Assembly: GCF_001547525.1 (NCBI RefSeq) | Contig: NZ_CM003768.1 | Span: 62,001 to 126,000, forward strand | Length of the DNA stretch: 64,000 nt | Source of the DNA: Burkholderia anthina | GTDB lineage: Bacteria > Pseudomonadota > Gammaproteobacteria > Burkholderiales > Burkholderiaceae | Direction of reading: 5' to 3' | In this document: in pieces, positions 13,425-21,508 of the stretch | Layout of the letters: every line of letters starts with the position of its first letter | How positions within the stretch are numbered: position 1 is the stretch's first letter | Program-made: the position numbers and the translations under genes | The notes under the pieces: model-generated | Databases searched by the model: none | The model's input: the letters and a program-made list of their open reading frames with translations, nothing else | Told to the model about the DNA's origin: nothing

Positions 13425-14708
13425 CTAGCGCCCGTAGCGCGCGAGCGTCAGCCCGGCCAGATCGATCTCCGGCGTCCGTCCGGTGACGAGATCCGCCACC
13501 ACCTTTCCCGACCCCATCGACATCGCCCAGCCCGTCGAGCCGTGGCCGACGTTGAGCCAGAGGCGGTCGATCCCGCTCGCGCCGAGCAGCGGCGGGCCGT
13601 CGGGCGTCATCGGCCGGCGGCCGACCCAGAAACGCGCCGACGCGCGATCGGCCGCGTGCGGGAACCAGTCGTCGAGCACCTTCATCAGCGTGTCGAGCGC
13701 CTGCTGCCGCAATGCCGCCCGGCGGTTGCCGAGCTCCGCGGTGCCGGCGACGCGCAGCGTCGGGCCGAAGCGCGTGATCGCGGTCTTCAGCGATTCGTCC
13801 ATCAGCGCGGCGCACGGCGCCTTTTCATCGTCGACGACCGCGAGCGTGGCCGAATAACCCTTCACCGGGTACAGCGGCACGTCGATGCCGTGCGGTCGCA
13901 GCAGGCCCGCGCTGTCGACGCCGAGCGCGACGACGATCGCGTCGGCGGCGAGCAGCGCATCGCGCCGGGCGGCGGCGTCTGCGTCGAGCGAGTCGACCCG
14001 CACGCCGCGCACCTTGCCGCCCGCGACATCGAGCGCGCGAATCGCGGTGCGAAACCGGAACGTCACGCCGTTCGCTTCGCACAGCGCCCGCAATTCGCGC
14101 GTGAAGCGCGCGCAGTCGCCCGCTTCGTCGTCGGGCAGATAGATGCCGCCGACGGGCGCCTGCCGCGCCCAGCGCAGGCCCGGTTCGATCGCGGTGCAGC
14201 CGGCGGCATCCAGTTCGCGAAACGCGATGCCGGCGTCGCGCAGCACCTTCAGCGCGGGCTGCGCCATCTCGACGTCGAACGCGCCGCGCAGCAGTTGCAG
14301 GTAGCCGCGGCTCGCGCCGTAGTCGAATGGATGACGTTCGCGAAACGCATGCAGGCACGCGCGGCTGTAATACGCGATGCGCTGCATCCGCTGCTTGTTC
14401 ACGCGAAACCGCTCGAACTCGCATTCGCGCAGCCAGCGCGCGATCCAGCGCCACTGCGCGGCATCGAGCGTCGGCCGGAAGATCAGCGGCGACGCGGGCT
14501 TGAACAGATATTTGAGGATCTTGCCGGGCATCCCGGGCGCGGCCCACGGCGTCACGTAGCCGGGCGCGATCACGCCTGCGTTGCCGAGGCTCGTCGCTTG
14601 CGCGACGTCGGCCTCGCGTTCGATCACGGTGACGCCGCAGCCTGCTTCGCGCAGGTGCCAGGCGGTGGTGACGCCGATCACGCCGGCGCCGAGAACGATC
14701 ACGTGCAT
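13425..14708 (-). CDS. D-amino-acid dehydrogenase small subunit (DadA-like)
   Basis: FAD-dependent oxidoreductase of the DAO family, 427 residues, expected to oxidise D-amino acids to 2-oxo acids at the membrane and feed electrons to the respiratory chain. The N-terminal Rossmann motif is GAGVIGVTTAWHL (residues 7-19), followed by NAGVIAPGYVTPWAAPGMP, typical of DadA. The C-terminal block VGRRPMTPDGPPLLG and GHGSTGW is also conserved in the family. It lies 25 bp downstream of the MFS transporter gene on the same strand, which suggests an uptake-plus-catabolism pair. Substrate specificity cannot be read; the genome may hold other dadA paralogues. Confidence 0.88.
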   Translation of the reverse strand: MHVIVLGAGVIGVTTAWHLREAGCGVTVIEREADVAQATSLGNAGVIAPGYVTPWAAPGMPGKILKYLFKPASPLIFRPTLDAAQWRWIARWLRECEFERFRVNKQRMQRIAYYSRACLHAFRERHPFDYGASRGYLQLLRGAFDVEMAQPALKVLRDAGIAFRELDAAGCTAIEPGLRWARQAPVGGIYLPDDEAGDCARFTRELRALCEANGVTFRFRTAIRALDVAGGKVRGVRVDSLDADAAARRDALLAADAIVVALGVDSAGLLRPHGIDVPLYPVKGYSATLAVVDDEKAPCAALMDESLKTAITRFGPTLRVAGTAELGNRRAALRQQALDTLMKVLDDWFPHAADRASARFWVGRRPMTPDGPPLLGASGIDRLWLNVGHGSTGWAMSMGSGKVVADLVTGRTPEIDLAGLTLARYGR

Positions 14709-14733
14709 GCGGTGTCCGGAACGAAACGGGGGC

Positions 14734-15996
14734 TCACGACGCGACGGCCGGATCGTCGGCGAGCGACTTGCCGCGCGTTTCGGGCAGCACGAGCGCCGCG
14801 ACGATCACGAGCAGGTAACCGCCGCCCGCGACGAGGCCGATCGCCTTCACGAGCGACATCGACTGCGACAGCGCGCCGACGAGGATCGGGAAGAACGACC
14901 CCAGCCCGCGGCCGAGGTTGTAGCAGAAGCCCTGGCCCGAGCCGCGGATCGCGCCAGGATACAGTTCCGACAGATACGCGCCGACGCCCGCGAAGATGCC
15001 CTGCACGACGATGCCGAGCGGGAAGCCGAGCAGCAGCATCGCGGTATCGGTGATCGGCAGCATCGTGTACGCCATGCCGAGCGAGAACGAGCCGACCGCG
15101 AACAGGATGAACGACGCGCGGCGGCCGAGCCGGTCGGACAGGATCGCGCCGACCACGTAGCCGACGAACGAACCGACGATCAGCACGACCAGATAGCCGC
15201 TCGTGTTGAATACCGACAGGTGGCGCACGGTTTTGAGATAGGTGGGCAGCCACGTCGTGATCGCGTAGTAGCCGCCGAGCATGCCGGTGCACAGCGCGCT
15301 GCCGAACAGCGTCGCACGCAGGTGCGGCGGCGAGAAGATCTCGAGGAAATGGCCCGACACGCGGCCTTCGTCGCGTGCGCGGCGCGTGGCCGTGTAGATG
15401 TCGGGATCGCTGACGTTGCGGCGGATGTAGAGAATCCACAGCGCGGGCACGATGCCGATCCAGAAGCACGCGCGCCACGCGACCTGCTCGGGCAGCAGCG
15501 CGAAGAAAGCCCAGTAGAGGATCGCGGCCGCGCCCCAGCCGAACGACCAGCTGCTCTGCACGGTGCCGACGGCCTTCGCGCGATGCTCGGGCGAGCGGAT
15601 CGTCTCGGCCATCATGATCGTCACGACCGACCATTCGCCGCCGAAACCGAAACCCTGCAGCGTGCGCGTCGCAAGGAGCTGCCAGAACGAATGCGTGAAG
15701 CCGGACAGGCACGTGAACAGCGCGAACGTCGCGATCGTCCACTGCAGCACGCGCACGCGGCCGTAGCGGTCGGCGAGGATGCCGGCGACCCAGCCGCCGA
15801 TCGCCGACGAGATCAGCGAGCTCGTCGCGATCATCCCGGCCTCGCTCTTCGTCATGCCCCAGGTGGCGATCAGCGTCGGAATCAGGAACGAATAGATCAT
15901 GAAGTCGAACGCATCGACCGCATAGCCGCCGAAGCCGGCATACAGCGTCCGGCGTTCGCGCGTCGATAGTTCGTTGAACCACTGGAATGCCTGCAT
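14734..15996 (-). CDS. MFS transporter (sugar/aromatic acid:H+ symporter type)
   Basis: 420-residue major facilitator with twelve predicted membrane segments. The loop 2-3 signature is GGWVAGILADRYGRVRVL (about 67-84), the loop 8-9 copy is GAILSDRLGRRA, and GFGFGGEW in helix 4 is typical of the sialate/aromatic acid symporter branch. It ends with LPETRGKSL, another common MFS tail. Upstream partner of the dadA-like gene, so a role in importing a related amino- or organic acid is inferred but not shown. Confidence 0.88.
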   Translation of the reverse strand: MQAFQWFNELSTRERRTLYAGFGGYAVDAFDFMIYSFLIPTLIATWGMTKSEAGMIATSSLISSAIGGWVAGILADRYGRVRVLQWTIATFALFTCLSGFTHSFWQLLATRTLQGFGFGGEWSVVTIMMAETIRSPEHRAKAVGTVQSSWSFGWGAAAILYWAFFALLPEQVAWRACFWIGIVPALWILYIRRNVSDPDIYTATRRARDEGRVSGHFLEIFSPPHLRATLFGSALCTGMLGGYYAITTWLPTYLKTVRHLSVFNTSGYLVVLIVGSFVGYVVGAILSDRLGRRASFILFAVGSFSLGMAYTMLPITDTAMLLLGFPLGIVVQGIFAGVGAYLSELYPGAIRGSGQGFCYNLGRGLGSFFPILVGALSQSMSLVKAIGLVAGGGYLLVIVAALVLPETRGKSLADDPAVAS

Positions 15997-16047
15997 GCTT
16001 GCCGCCCCCTGTCGCCTCGTCTGGTCCCGCGCTGCCGCGTCGCGGCT

Positions 16048-16075
16048 ATTTTACGGGCGCGATCCTGCCCGCCAA
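16048..16075 (-). promoter_or_regulatory. Candidate promoter of the MFS-dadA pair
   Basis: Minus strand TTGGCG (16075-16070), 16-bp spacer, TAAAAT (16053-16048), about 50 bases upstream of the MFS start. By eye only. Confidence 0.35.
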
Positions 16076-16124
16076 AAAGGCGGCTTCGGGTTCGTGCGGA
16101 AAGGGCGGAGGGAAGGGCGACGCG

Positions 16125-16901
16125 TCAGAGCGTCAGGCCGCCGTCGACGTGGATGACCTGGCCGGTGATCTGCCGCGCCGCGTCCGACAGCAGGAACGCG
16201 ATCAACGCGGCGACGTCGTCGGGCTCGGCGATCCGGCCGAGCGGCGTCGCCTGTTCGGCCTGCGCCCACGCGGCGGCGTTGCCGGCGCTCGGCCCGTGAT
16301 CCTTGCGCGTGAAGCCCGGCGCGACCGCGTTGACGGTGATGCCGTGCGCGGCGAATTCGGCGGCCGCGGTGCGCACCAGCGATTCGAGCGCGGCCTTCGC
16401 GGCGGCGGTTGCCGCGAACGGCGCATCGGCGCGGTAGCGGTGCGCGACGAACGAACTGACCGCGACGATGCGCGGTGCGGCCGACGCTTCGAGCAGCGGC
16501 CGCGCGCGGCCCGCGAGCGCGGAGAATGCGCCGGGCATCGCCGCGAAGGCGGACGCGAGCGCGCCCGCGGAAAGATCGGAAAAGGATTGCCGTGCGGCGA
16601 AACCGGCGTTCGCGACGAGTTGATCGAGCCCGCCGAAGCGCGTGGCGGTTGCGTCGACGAGCGCGGCGGCAACACCCGGCTCGCCGAGATCGCCGGTCAG
16701 CGTCAGGCACTCCGCGCCGGCCGCCGTGCACGCATGGGCGACGTCGGCGAGCCGCGCGCGTGCCGCATCGTCCGCGCCGCGCGCATGCAGCGCCAGCGCG
16801 ACGCCGGGCGCCGCGAGCCGCCGCGCGAGCGCCGCGCCGATCCCCGAACCTGCGCCGGTGATCAGCGCGATCCGTGCGATGGGCGCGGCGCGTGCGCTCA
16901 C
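16125..16901 (-). CDS. Short-chain dehydrogenase/reductase family protein lacking the catalytic Tyr
   Basis: 258-residue SDR with the NAD(P) motif TGAGSGIG (15-22), the NAG structural motif (98-100), the active-site Ser region AVSSF (147-151) and Lys169. The catalytic YxxxK motif reads TAAAK (165-169): the Tyr is Thr, and no nearby Tyr is correctly spaced. The closing IHVDGGLTL is typical of SDRs. The start is GTG at 16901, overlapping the ABC-exporter stop (GTGA), so the two are cotranscribed. Either it uses an altered mechanism or it is not a dehydrogenase. The nearest named group would be 3-oxoacyl-ACP reductase-like proteins. Confidence 0.85.
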   Translation of the reverse strand: MSARAAPIARIALITGAGSGIGAALARRLAAPGVALALHARGADDAARARLADVAHACTAAGAECLTLTGDLGEPGVAAALVDATATRFGGLDQLVANAGFAARQSFSDLSAGALASAFAAMPGAFSALAGRARPLLEASAAPRIVAVSSFVAHRYRADAPFAATAAAKAALESLVRTAAAEFAAHGITVNAVAPGFTRKDHGPSAGNAAAWAQAEQATPLGRIAEPDDVAALIAFLLSDAARQITGQVIHVDGGLTL

Positions 16902-18667
16902 GCGGCGACCTTGTCGTCGTCGTTCACGCGCTCGACGTTGATCGTGCCGACGTGGAACGCGGCGAGCGACTCGCGGTGCGCGATGCTGACGATCGCTGCC
17001 TTCGGCAGCCGTTCGGCGAACAGGTGATAGAGGCGCGCCTCGTTGTCGGCGTCGAGCGCGCTGGTCGCTTCGTCGAGGAACAGGAAGTCGGGCTTGTGCA
17101 ACAGCACGCGCGCGCCGGCCAGACGCTGCTGCTCGCCCGGCGACAGCACGCGGGTCCAGTGCGCGGTTTCGTCGAGGCGCTCGACGTAATCCTCGAGGCG
17201 GCACGCGCGCAACGCGTCGCGGCACGCTTCGTCGCTGAACGTGTCGGGCGTCGCCGGGTAGGTGAGCGCGGCTTTCAGCGTGCCGATCGGCAAATAGCTG
17301 GTTTGCGGCACGAACATCATCCGTGCGCCGACCGGCGCGTCGATCGCGCCGTCGCCGAACGGCCACAGGCCCGCGAGCGCGCGCATGAACGTGCTCTTGC
17401 CGGAACCGGACTTGCCGACCACGAGCCAGCGCGAGCCGGGCTCGATCGTGACGTCGCCGATGTTGGCGAGCGCGTTGCCGTTCGGCAGCGCGAGCTTGAG
17501 CGACGACGTGGACAGCTTCGCGGCGTCGATGTAGTGCAGGTTGATGCCGCCGTGCTCGGTCGCGGGCGACAGGCTTTCCTTCAGGTGCGACGTGCCCATC
17601 ACGCGCTTGAATTCGCGCAGACGGTTGACGGTGGCGCGCCATTCGACGAGCGAGCCGTAACTATTGATGAACCACGAAAACGAGTCGCTGACACTACCGA
17701 AGGCCTGCGAAATCTGCATCAGTGTTCCGAACGAGAAGGCACCTGCGAAGTATGCGGGGGCCGCTGCGATCAACGGAAAGATATTCGCGACTTGGCTGTA
17801 GAAATTCAACACGAAGTTCAGCCGCATTGTGTACTTCATCAGTCGCCACCAGTTGTCACGGATTCGACCGAAAAGTTGTCGTGCATTATTGCCTTCGAAA
17901 TCGGCGCCGTCATAGAACGCGATCTGTTCGGCGTTTTCTCGTACGCGAATCATACCGAAGCGAAAGTCGGCTTCGACACGCTGTTGCTGGTAGTTGATCG
18001 ACACAAGCGGATGGCCGGCCCGATGCATTAGGTAAGAGCCAACTAGCGCATATATTGCAGCGACCCACACCATGTAGCCCGGAATGACGATAGACGTACC
18101 ACCGATCGGAACGGTCAGCGGACCGGCCAGGGTCCACAGGATCACGGTGAATGACGCAAGCGATGCAACAGTCGACAACAGATCAAGCGACAGCGAGAGC
18201 GAAGTGGTTGCGAACGCTTGAAGGTCATCGGTGATGCGCTGGTCGGGGTTGTCGGTCAATCGGTCCCGCTCAATCCGATAGAACGCACGGTCATTCAACC
18301 ATTCATCGAGGAATCGGTTAGTGAGCCATTGCCGCCAGCGGAACGAAAGCATCTGGGTCAGATAGCGGCGGAACACGAACAGAATAATGGCGCCAAACGC
18401 GATGGCACAGAATTCCAGCATCAGATGTGGAAAGTGCTGTGCATCCTTTGCCTGCAATGTGTTCGTGAATCGTCCGTACCATCCGTTGAAGCGCACGCTT
18501 AGCCATACGCTCGCGAAGTTCATTGTGATGATCGTAACCAGCAGCCCCCACGCGATTTTCCATTCGGACGACACCCAGTAGGGCTTGATGAGGCTCCATG
18601 CGGATACCGGGCGCTCGTCCTGCGGCGCGTCGGAGGCGGAGCGGACGGGATCGATCGATTGGGTCAT
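16898..18667 (-). CDS. ABC transporter, fused permease/ATPase of the SbmA/YddA type
   Basis: 589-residue half-transporter. An N-terminal ABC_membrane_2 domain (about 40-370) carries the SbmA/BacA-like block VNWRATVNRLREF-type sequence (here LVEWRATVNRLREFKR). The C-terminal ATPase has Walker A GKSGSGKST (about residue 417), signature LSPGEQQR and Walker B FLFLDEATSALD. Relatives transport vitamin B12, peptides or microcins; the substrate here is unknown. MTQSIDPVRS is taken as the start (18667). Bases about 17640-18540, encoding the membrane domain, are clearly poorer in GC than the flanks, suggesting a mosaic gene. It overlaps the SDR gene downstream. Confidence 0.88.
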   Translation of the reverse strand: MTQSIDPVRSASDAPQDERPVSAWSLIKPYWVSSEWKIAWGLLVTIITMNFASVWLSVRFNGWYGRFTNTLQAKDAQHFPHLMLEFCAIAFGAIILFVFRRYLTQMLSFRWRQWLTNRFLDEWLNDRAFYRIERDRLTDNPDQRITDDLQAFATTSLSLSLDLLSTVASLASFTVILWTLAGPLTVPIGGTSIVIPGYMVWVAAIYALVGSYLMHRAGHPLVSINYQQQRVEADFRFGMIRVRENAEQIAFYDGADFEGNNARQLFGRIRDNWWRLMKYTMRLNFVLNFYSQVANIFPLIAAAPAYFAGAFSFGTLMQISQAFGSVSDSFSWFINSYGSLVEWRATVNRLREFKRVMGTSHLKESLSPATEHGGINLHYIDAAKLSTSSLKLALPNGNALANIGDVTIEPGSRWLVVGKSGSGKSTFMRALAGLWPFGDGAIDAPVGARMMFVPQTSYLPIGTLKAALTYPATPDTFSDEACRDALRACRLEDYVERLDETAHWTRVLSPGEQQRLAGARVLLHKPDFLFLDEATSALDADNEARLYHLFAERLPKAAIVSIAHRESLAAFHVGTINVERVNDDDKVAA

Positions 18668-18903
18668 GTGCTTCCTGATGATGAGCCGGCGCGCGGGCCG
18701 GGCGAAACCGGGGCGCGCGCCGCGATACGGCATGCCGGGGCGCGGCGCCGACTGACGGCGGGCGTCCGGATGGTCGCCCGTGCGTCTTAAACGGCACTTA
18801 AAAACCGGCGGTGACGCGGCAACCGGCCGCTCGCGCGGCCGGCCTGCGGGCATTGTGCCAGAGCGGCGCAACACGCCGGCGAATTTGCCGCAACGGGGAC
18901 AGT

Positions 18904-18933
18904 TTGCGGCGCTTTCCGCTTTTATGGTCTAAT
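18904..18933 (+). promoter_or_regulatory. Candidate promoter for the thiamine operon
   Basis: TTGCGG (18904-18909), 18-bp spacer and TCTAAT (18928-18933), placing the transcript start just before the TPP riboswitch. The 281-bp divergent region 18668-18948 holds nothing else recognisable. Confidence 0.4.
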
Positions 18934-18948
18934 GGCCGACGACGAAAC

Positions 18949-19050
18949 AGGGGTGCTTCGTGACGCGGCCGGCGGATGTCCCGGGCAGCGCGGCGAGGCT
19001 GAGAAAGACCCTTCGCACCCGATCCGGGTAATACCGGCGAGGGAAGTTTC
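18949..19050 (+). promoter_or_regulatory. TPP riboswitch (THI element)
   Basis: Thiamine pyrophosphate-sensing RNA in the leader of the thi operon. The closing helix pairs GGGTGC (18951-18956) with GCACCC (19015-19020). The conserved THI core is present: GGCTGAGA (19998-range equivalent at 18997-19004) in the pyrimidine-sensing arm, then ACCCGATCCGGGTAATACC and GCGAGGGAAG ending at about 19046 in the pyrophosphate-sensing arm. A C/G-rich segment with CCGGC/GCCGG (19111-19115/19123-19127) and T-rich sequence follows and may be part of the expression platform. The first downstream Shine-Dalgarno, GGAAGGA (19162-19168), belongs to the leader ORF. Confidence 0.93.
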
Positions 19051-19168
19051 TGATCCCGCCGGGCCGCGCTGGCCGCCATCCCACATGGTCGGCGCCCGAG
19101 TCCCGCCCGGCCGGCCTTTGCTGCCGGTTTCGTCCTTTTGGGTACGCGCATTGCGCGTTACGGAAGGA

Positions 19169-19291
19169 ATGATGACCGCACAATCTTCAGTCTTTTGCCC
19201 GGTTCCCGGCCCGATGTCGCGTGCGTTCGCATGCGGCGGCGCGCACGCGTCGACGTTCGTCGCGCGTGAGCGCGCGGAGGGCGGGCGATGA
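19169..19291 (+). CDS. Putative 40-codon leader ORF coupled to thiO
   Basis: Short ORF starting MMTAQSSVFCPVPGP between the TPP riboswitch and thiO. It has a strong GGAAGGA Shine-Dalgarno directly before its ATG, whereas thiO has only GAGGGCGGGCG within this ORF. Its TGA (19289-19291) overlaps the thiO ATG (19288-19290) as ATGA, so ribosomes would hand over directly. I do not recognise the peptide. It could be a regulatory leader through which the riboswitch controls thiO, or simply the 5' end of a longer miscalled reading. Expression is inferred, not shown. Confidence 0.45.
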   Translation: MMTAQSSVFCPVPGPMSRAFACGGAHASTFVARERAEGGR

Positions 19292-20424
19292 ACGTCCGGG
19301 ACGCACGGCCCGATTTCGCGGTGCTGGGCGGCGGCCTCGTCGGCCGCCTGATCGCATGGCGGCTCGCCGGCGACGGCCATCGCGTCGCGCTCTACGAGCG
19401 CGGCGGGCCGGACGGCGAGCAGTCGGCCGCGTGGGTCGCGGCCGCGATGCTCGCGCCGCTCGCGGAAGCCGCGAGCGCGGAGCTGCTGATCACCGAGCTC
19501 GGCGCCGCGTCGCTCGCGCGCTGGCCGCGGTGGCTAGCGGAACTGCCCGAACCCGTCTTCTTCCAGCATCACGGCACGCTCGTCGTCTGGCATCAGGCCG
19601 ACCGCGCGGAGGCGCCGCTGTTCGAGCGGCGCGTGCGTGCGAACGCGCCGGCCGAGCTGTTCGACGGCGGCTTCGTGACGCTGGCCGGTGCGCAGGTCGA
19701 CGCGGCCGAACCCGCGCTCGCGGGCCGCTTCGCACGCGGGCTGCTGCTGCCGCGCGAAGGCCAGCTCGACAACCGTCAGGCGCTGCGCGCGCTGGCGGCG
19801 GGCCTCGCGCAGCGCGGCGTCGAAACGCACTGGCACGCGTCGGTCGACGACACGAACCCGCCCGCCGCGCATTTCACGATCGATTGCCGCGGGCTCGGCG
19901 CGAAACCCGCGCTGCCGGCGCTGCGCGGCATCCGCGGCGAGGTCGCGCGCGTGCATGCGCCCGGCATCGGGCTCACGCGGCCCGTGCGGCTGTTGCATCC
20001 ACGCTATCCGCTATACGTCGCGCCGAAGCAGGACGATCTCTATGTGATCGGCGCGACCGAGGTGGAGGGCGAGGACATGTCGCCCGTCAGCGTGCGTTCC
20101 GCGCTCGAACTGCTGAGCGCGGCGTTCTCCGTGCATCCGGCGTTCGGCGAGGCACGCATCCTCGAACTCAACGCGCAATGCCGGCCGACGCTGCCCGATC
20201 ATCGCCCGGCCGTGATCTGGGACGGCGCGTCGACGCTCGCCGTCAACGGCCTGTACCGGCATGGCTTCATGATCGCGCCGGAAGTCGCGCAGGCGGCCGT
20301 CGCGTTCGCGCAGGCCGGGCTCGGCGGCGCGCTCGGCGATCCCGACGCGTTCGCCGCGTGGCGCGCCGCCGCCCGCTGGCCGACCCTGCTTCATCACCGT
20401 GACGACGCGCGCCAGCCGGCCTGA
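19288..20424 (+). CDS. thiO: Glycine oxidase ThiO (thiamine thiazole synthesis)
   Basis: FAD-dependent oxidase expected to convert glycine to iminoacetate (dehydroglycine) for thiazole assembly by ThiG. 378 residues. N-terminal FAD motif VLGGGLVGRLIAWRLAGDG (about 12-30), the DAO-family IRGEVARV segment near 215, and the C-terminal CRPTLPDHRPAV and NGLYRHGFMIAP blocks that bind substrate and flavin. First enzyme gene of the TPP-regulated thiO-S-G-E operon, 32 bp before thiS. The ATG at 19288 gives the normal N-terminus. Confidence 0.9.
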   Translation: MNVRDARPDFAVLGGGLVGRLIAWRLAGDGHRVALYERGGPDGEQSAAWVAAAMLAPLAEAASAELLITELGAASLARWPRWLAELPEPVFFQHHGTLVVWHQADRAEAPLFERRVRANAPAELFDGGFVTLAGAQVDAAEPALAGRFARGLLLPREGQLDNRQALRALAAGLAQRGVETHWHASVDDTNPPAAHFTIDCRGLGAKPALPALRGIRGEVARVHAPGIGLTRPVRLLHPRYPLYVAPKQDDLYVIGATEVEGEDMSPVSVRSALELLSAAFSVHPAFGEARILELNAQCRPTLPDHRPAVIWDGASTLAVNGLYRHGFMIAPEVAQAAVAFAQAGLGGALGDPDAFAAWRAAARWPTLLHHRDDARQPA

Positions 20425-20456
20425 CGCGCGCCGCCGACCGAATCCGACCGAGCCTC

Positions 20457-20654
20457 ATGGATATCCAGATCAATCAACAGACCCTGACGCTGCCCGACGG
20501 CGCGACGGTGGCCGACGCACTGGCCGCGTACGGCGCGCGTCCGCCGTACGCGGTCGCGCTGAACGGCAACTTCGTCGCGCGCACGCAGCATGCGGCGCGC
20601 GCGCTCGCGGCGGGCGACAAGCTCGACGTCGTGCACCCCGTCGCGGGCGGCTGA
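20457..20654 (+). CDS. thiS: Sulfur carrier protein ThiS
   Basis: 65-residue ubiquitin-like sulfur carrier. The C-terminus is the diagnostic ...HPVAGG, whose terminal Gly is adenylated and thiocarboxylated to donate sulfur to ThiG. The start MDIQINQQTL and a beta-grasp pattern of hydrophobic residues fit the family. It lies between thiO and thiG in the riboswitch-controlled operon. No thiF is present in this window. Confidence 0.93.
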   Translation: MDIQINQQTLTLPDGATVADALAAYGARPPYAVALNGNFVARTQHAARALAAGDKLDVVHPVAGG

Positions 20655-20692
20655 GCGCCGCCGGTTCGTCCCCGCTCTTCCAGGAAAACGAC

Positions 20693-21508
20693 ATGACGTC
20701 CCCCACCTCCGCCGACGCGCTCACGCTGTACGGCGTAACCTTCGCAAGCCGCGTGCTGCTCGGCACCTCGCGCTATCCGTCGCTGCAGTCGCTGTCCGAT
20801 TCGATCGCCGCGTCGCGCCCCGGGATGGTGACGGTCGCGCTGCGCCGGCAGATGACGGGCGGCACGGCCGAAGCCGGCTTCTTCGACCTGCTCAAGCGCC
20901 ACGCGGTGCCGCTGCTGCCGAACACGGCCGGCTGCCAGACCGTCGCCGAAGCGGTGACCACCGCGCACATGGCGCGCGAGGTATTCGACACCGACTGGAT
21001 CAAGCTCGAACTGATCGGCGACGACTACACGCTGCAGCCCGACCCGGTCGGGCTGATCGAAGCCGCGGCGCAATTGGTCAAGGACGGCTTCAAGGTGCTG
21101 CCGTACTGCACCGAGGATCTCGTGATCGGCCGGCGCCTGCTCGACGTCGGCTGCGAGGCGCTGATGCCGTGGGGCGCGCCGATCGGCACCGGCAAGGGCG
21201 TCGTGAATCCGTACGGTCTGCGCGTGCTGCGCGAACGGCTGCCGGACGTGCCGCTGATCGTCGACGCGGGGCTCGGCGTGCCGTCGCACGCGTGTCAGGT
21301 GATGGAGTGGGGCTTCGACGGCGTGCTGCTGAATACGGCCGTGTCGCAGGCCACGCACCCGGAAATCATGGCGCGCGCGTTCGCGCAGGGCGTCGAGGCG
21401 GGCCGCGCCGCGTATCTCGCCGGCCCGATGGATGCGCGCGAGACCGCGCACGCGAGCACGCCGGTCGTCGGGATGCCGTTCTGGCACCAGGACGGGGGCG
21501 GCGCATGA
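20693..21508 (+). CDS. thiG: Thiazole synthase ThiG
   Basis: Condenses deoxyxylulose phosphate, dehydroglycine (from ThiO) and ThiS thiocarboxylate into the thiazole phosphate moiety. 271-residue TIM barrel. Lys104 in DWIKLELIGD is the Schiff-base residue, GTSRYPS (24-30) and GAPIGTGKG are phosphate- and substrate-binding loops, and DAGLGVPSHA is a further family block. ATG 20693 follows AGGAAAACGAC. The final codons overlap the thiE start as ATGA (21505-21508), so the two are translationally coupled. Confidence 0.95.
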   Translation: MTSPTSADALTLYGVTFASRVLLGTSRYPSLQSLSDSIAASRPGMVTVALRRQMTGGTAEAGFFDLLKRHAVPLLPNTAGCQTVAEAVTTAHMAREVFDTDWIKLELIGDDYTLQPDPVGLIEAAAQLVKDGFKVLPYCTEDLVIGRRLLDVGCEALMPWGAPIGTGKGVVNPYGLRVLRERLPDVPLIVDAGLGVPSHACQVMEWGFDGVLLNTAVSQATHPEIMARAFAQGVEAGRAAYLAGPMDARETAHASTPVVGMPFWHQDGGGA

